Of a stretch of DNA of 5,774 bases, positions 5,170-5,774 are shown in pieces. How positions within the stretch are numbered: position 1 is the first letter of the stretch; each line of letters starts with the position of its first letter. The position numbers and the translations under genes were made by a program. Source of the DNA: Collinsella sp. (GTDB lineage: Bacteria; Actinomycetota; Coriobacteriia; Coriobacteriales; Coriobacteriaceae); the NCBI GenBank assembly GCA_019425005.1, contig JAHYYK010000003.1, forward strand, positions 1 to 5,774, in the 5' to 3' direction. The notes under the pieces were generated by a model. It saw nothing but the letters and a program-made list of their open reading frames with translations. It was not told the DNA's origin and searched no databases.

Positions 5170-5200
5170 CTATCATAAAACTCTATGGTAGATACGTAAA
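5170..5200 (-). promoter_or_regulatory. Promoter and operator dyad of the toxin-antitoxin operon
   Basis: On the minus strand TTTACG (5200-5195, 4/6 to -35) and TATGAT (5177-5172, 5/6 to -10) are separated by exactly 17 bases, placing the transcript start about 20 bases before the antitoxin ATG. CTATCATA (5170-5177) and TATGGTAG (5184-5191) form a near-perfect dyad (one mismatch, 6-base centre) covering the -10 and spacer, where an RHH antitoxin would be expected to autorepress. The stretch is strikingly AT-rich for this window. Confidence 0.65.
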
Positions 5201-5221
5201 GCTTGTATAGCATTTATAAGC
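5201..5221. repeat. Second dyad upstream of the toxin-antitoxin promoter
   Basis: GCTTGTATA (5201-5209) and TATAAGC (5215-5221) are inverted with one bulged G. The dyad directly abuts the -35 box of the antitoxin promoter, so it may be a second operator half of the toxin-antitoxin control region. Confidence 0.35.
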
Positions 5222-5241
5222 ATTAGCCGTACTCTGCACAC

Positions 5242-5275
5242 AAAAAGCCGCCGAGGCACACTGCGCCTCGGCGGC
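5242..5275 (-). terminator. Intrinsic terminator downstream of the M18 aminopeptidase gene
   Basis: GCCGCCGAGGC (5247-5257) and GCCTCGGCGGC (5265-5275) form a perfect 11-bp stem with a 7-base loop. On the minus strand this is followed by TTTTTG, a proper U-tract. It ends minus-strand transcription from the aminopeptidase and insulates the toxin-antitoxin promoter. Confidence 0.9.
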
Positions 5276-5320
5276 CACGTATCACCGATCTAGTTCGGTT
5301 TCACCCTTTGCATTCGCCCA

Positions 5321-5364
5321 GATAAAACCTACCAAAATTAACATCCCCTTTTGGTAGGTTTTAG
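5321..5364. repeat. Dispersed hairpin repeat, copy 2
   Basis: AAAACCTACCAAAA (5324-5337) and TTTTGGTAGGTTTT (5349-5362) pair perfectly over 14 bp with an 11-base loop. It shares GATAAAACC, CCAAAAT.AAC and CCC.TTTTGG with copy 1 at 3052-3092, while two stem pairs differ in a compensating way. Its outer two bases are part of the aminopeptidase TAA stop codon. On the minus strand the stem ends in TTTT, so it can also act as a terminator there. Confidence 0.8.
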
Positions 5365-5774
5365 AGCTCCACGCTTTCGGCGCCGTTGATGGTTAGGTTG
5401 CGCTCGTAGAAAGCCGTGAGGGCGCGGATGGCGTACATCACGTCGCGCACGCCGCCGGTCTCGTAGCTCGAGTGCATGGCAAGCTGCGGCAGGCCCACGT
5501 CCACGGCATGCATGCTCGCCTGCATATTGGACAGATTGCCGAGCGTGGAGCCGCCCGCCATATCGCTCTTGTTGGCGAAGGCCTGCGTGGGCACGTCGGC
5601 GTCGTCGCAAATAGCCTGGAACACCGCGCGGCTAAAGGCATCGGTGCAGTAGTGCTGGTTGGCGGCTTCCTTGATGACGATGCCGCCGTTAAGCACCACC
5701 TGGTTGCGGGCATCGCACTTCTCGGCGTGGTTGGGGTGCACGGCATGCGCGTTGTCGCAGCTCACGAGCATCGA
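5361..5774 (-). CDS. M18 family aspartyl aminopeptidase, C-terminal part (5' end beyond the right edge)
   Basis: The visible 137 residues are the C-terminal third of an M18 metallopeptidase, a cytoplasmic dizinc enzyme that prefers N-terminal Asp or Glu. Counted from the window edge, SCDNAHAVHPNH (5-16) holds the metal-ligand aspartate Asp7 and the conserved HPNH. NGGIVIK (29-35), NKSDMAGGSTLG (68-79) and DVGLPQLAMHSSYETGG (92-108) follow, with His101 matching the terminal metal ligand of the family. The C-terminus is the expected length after the AMHS motif, so the 3' end looks intact. The start codon and first metal ligands lie outside the window. The stop codon overlaps a hairpin repeat, and a second terminator follows at 5242-5275. 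Confidence 0.95.
   Translation of the reverse strand, partial: SMLVSCDNAHAVHPNHAEKCDARNQVVLNGGIVIKEAANQHYCTDAFSRAVFQAICDDADVPTQAFANKSDMAGGSTLGNLSNMQASMHAVDVGLPQLAMHSSYETGGVRDVMYAIRALTAFYERNLTINGAESVEL

Noticed and set aside
4736..5191. Plus-strand open frame opposite the antitoxin
   Set aside because: Fully antisense to the antitoxin, whose RHH fold and ribosome binding site are convincing.

Overview
The window reads as an ordinary chromosomal stretch of a GC-rich gut actinobacterium. Collinsella or another Coriobacteriia is my best guess, from codon use, Shine-Dalgarno-led genes, a SEC-C-tagged methionine aminopeptidase and the short convergent or divergent gene layout. The genus is inferred and was not checked by any search.

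Left part (1-1240): the 5' end of an unidentified minus-strand gene runs off the left edge. Its leader carries a perfect 18-bp dyad. An alpha/beta hydrolase, also minus strand, lies upstream of it. A divergent intergenic region follows, with an operator-like dyad and an extended -10 promoter for the next gene.

Middle part (1240-4044, plus strand): three housekeeping-type genes that look independently transcribed. They are a radical SAM protein of the TYW1-like COG0731 type, a type I methionyl aminopeptidase with an N-terminal SEC-C zinc motif, and a D-2-hydroxyacid dehydrogenase with a GTG start. A strong intrinsic terminator separates the second and third.

Right part (4045-5774): a 234-bp gene-free interval is packed with inverted and direct repeats, including an imperfect hairpin about 97 nt long. 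It is followed on the minus strand by a two-gene toxin-antitoxin module (RHH RelB/DinJ-like antitoxin, PIN-domain toxin, 8-nt overlap) with its own AT-rich promoter and overlapping dyad. The module is separated by a terminator from the 3' end of an M18 aspartyl aminopeptidase, which runs off the right edge.

I do not see a large new multi-gene system. The most interesting signals are non-coding. Two dispersed hairpins (near 3052-3092 and 5321-5364) share loop and flank sequence but have compensatory changes in the stem. The repeat-dense interval at 4048-4275 is also unexplained. The toxin-antitoxin module is the only clear accessory cargo.
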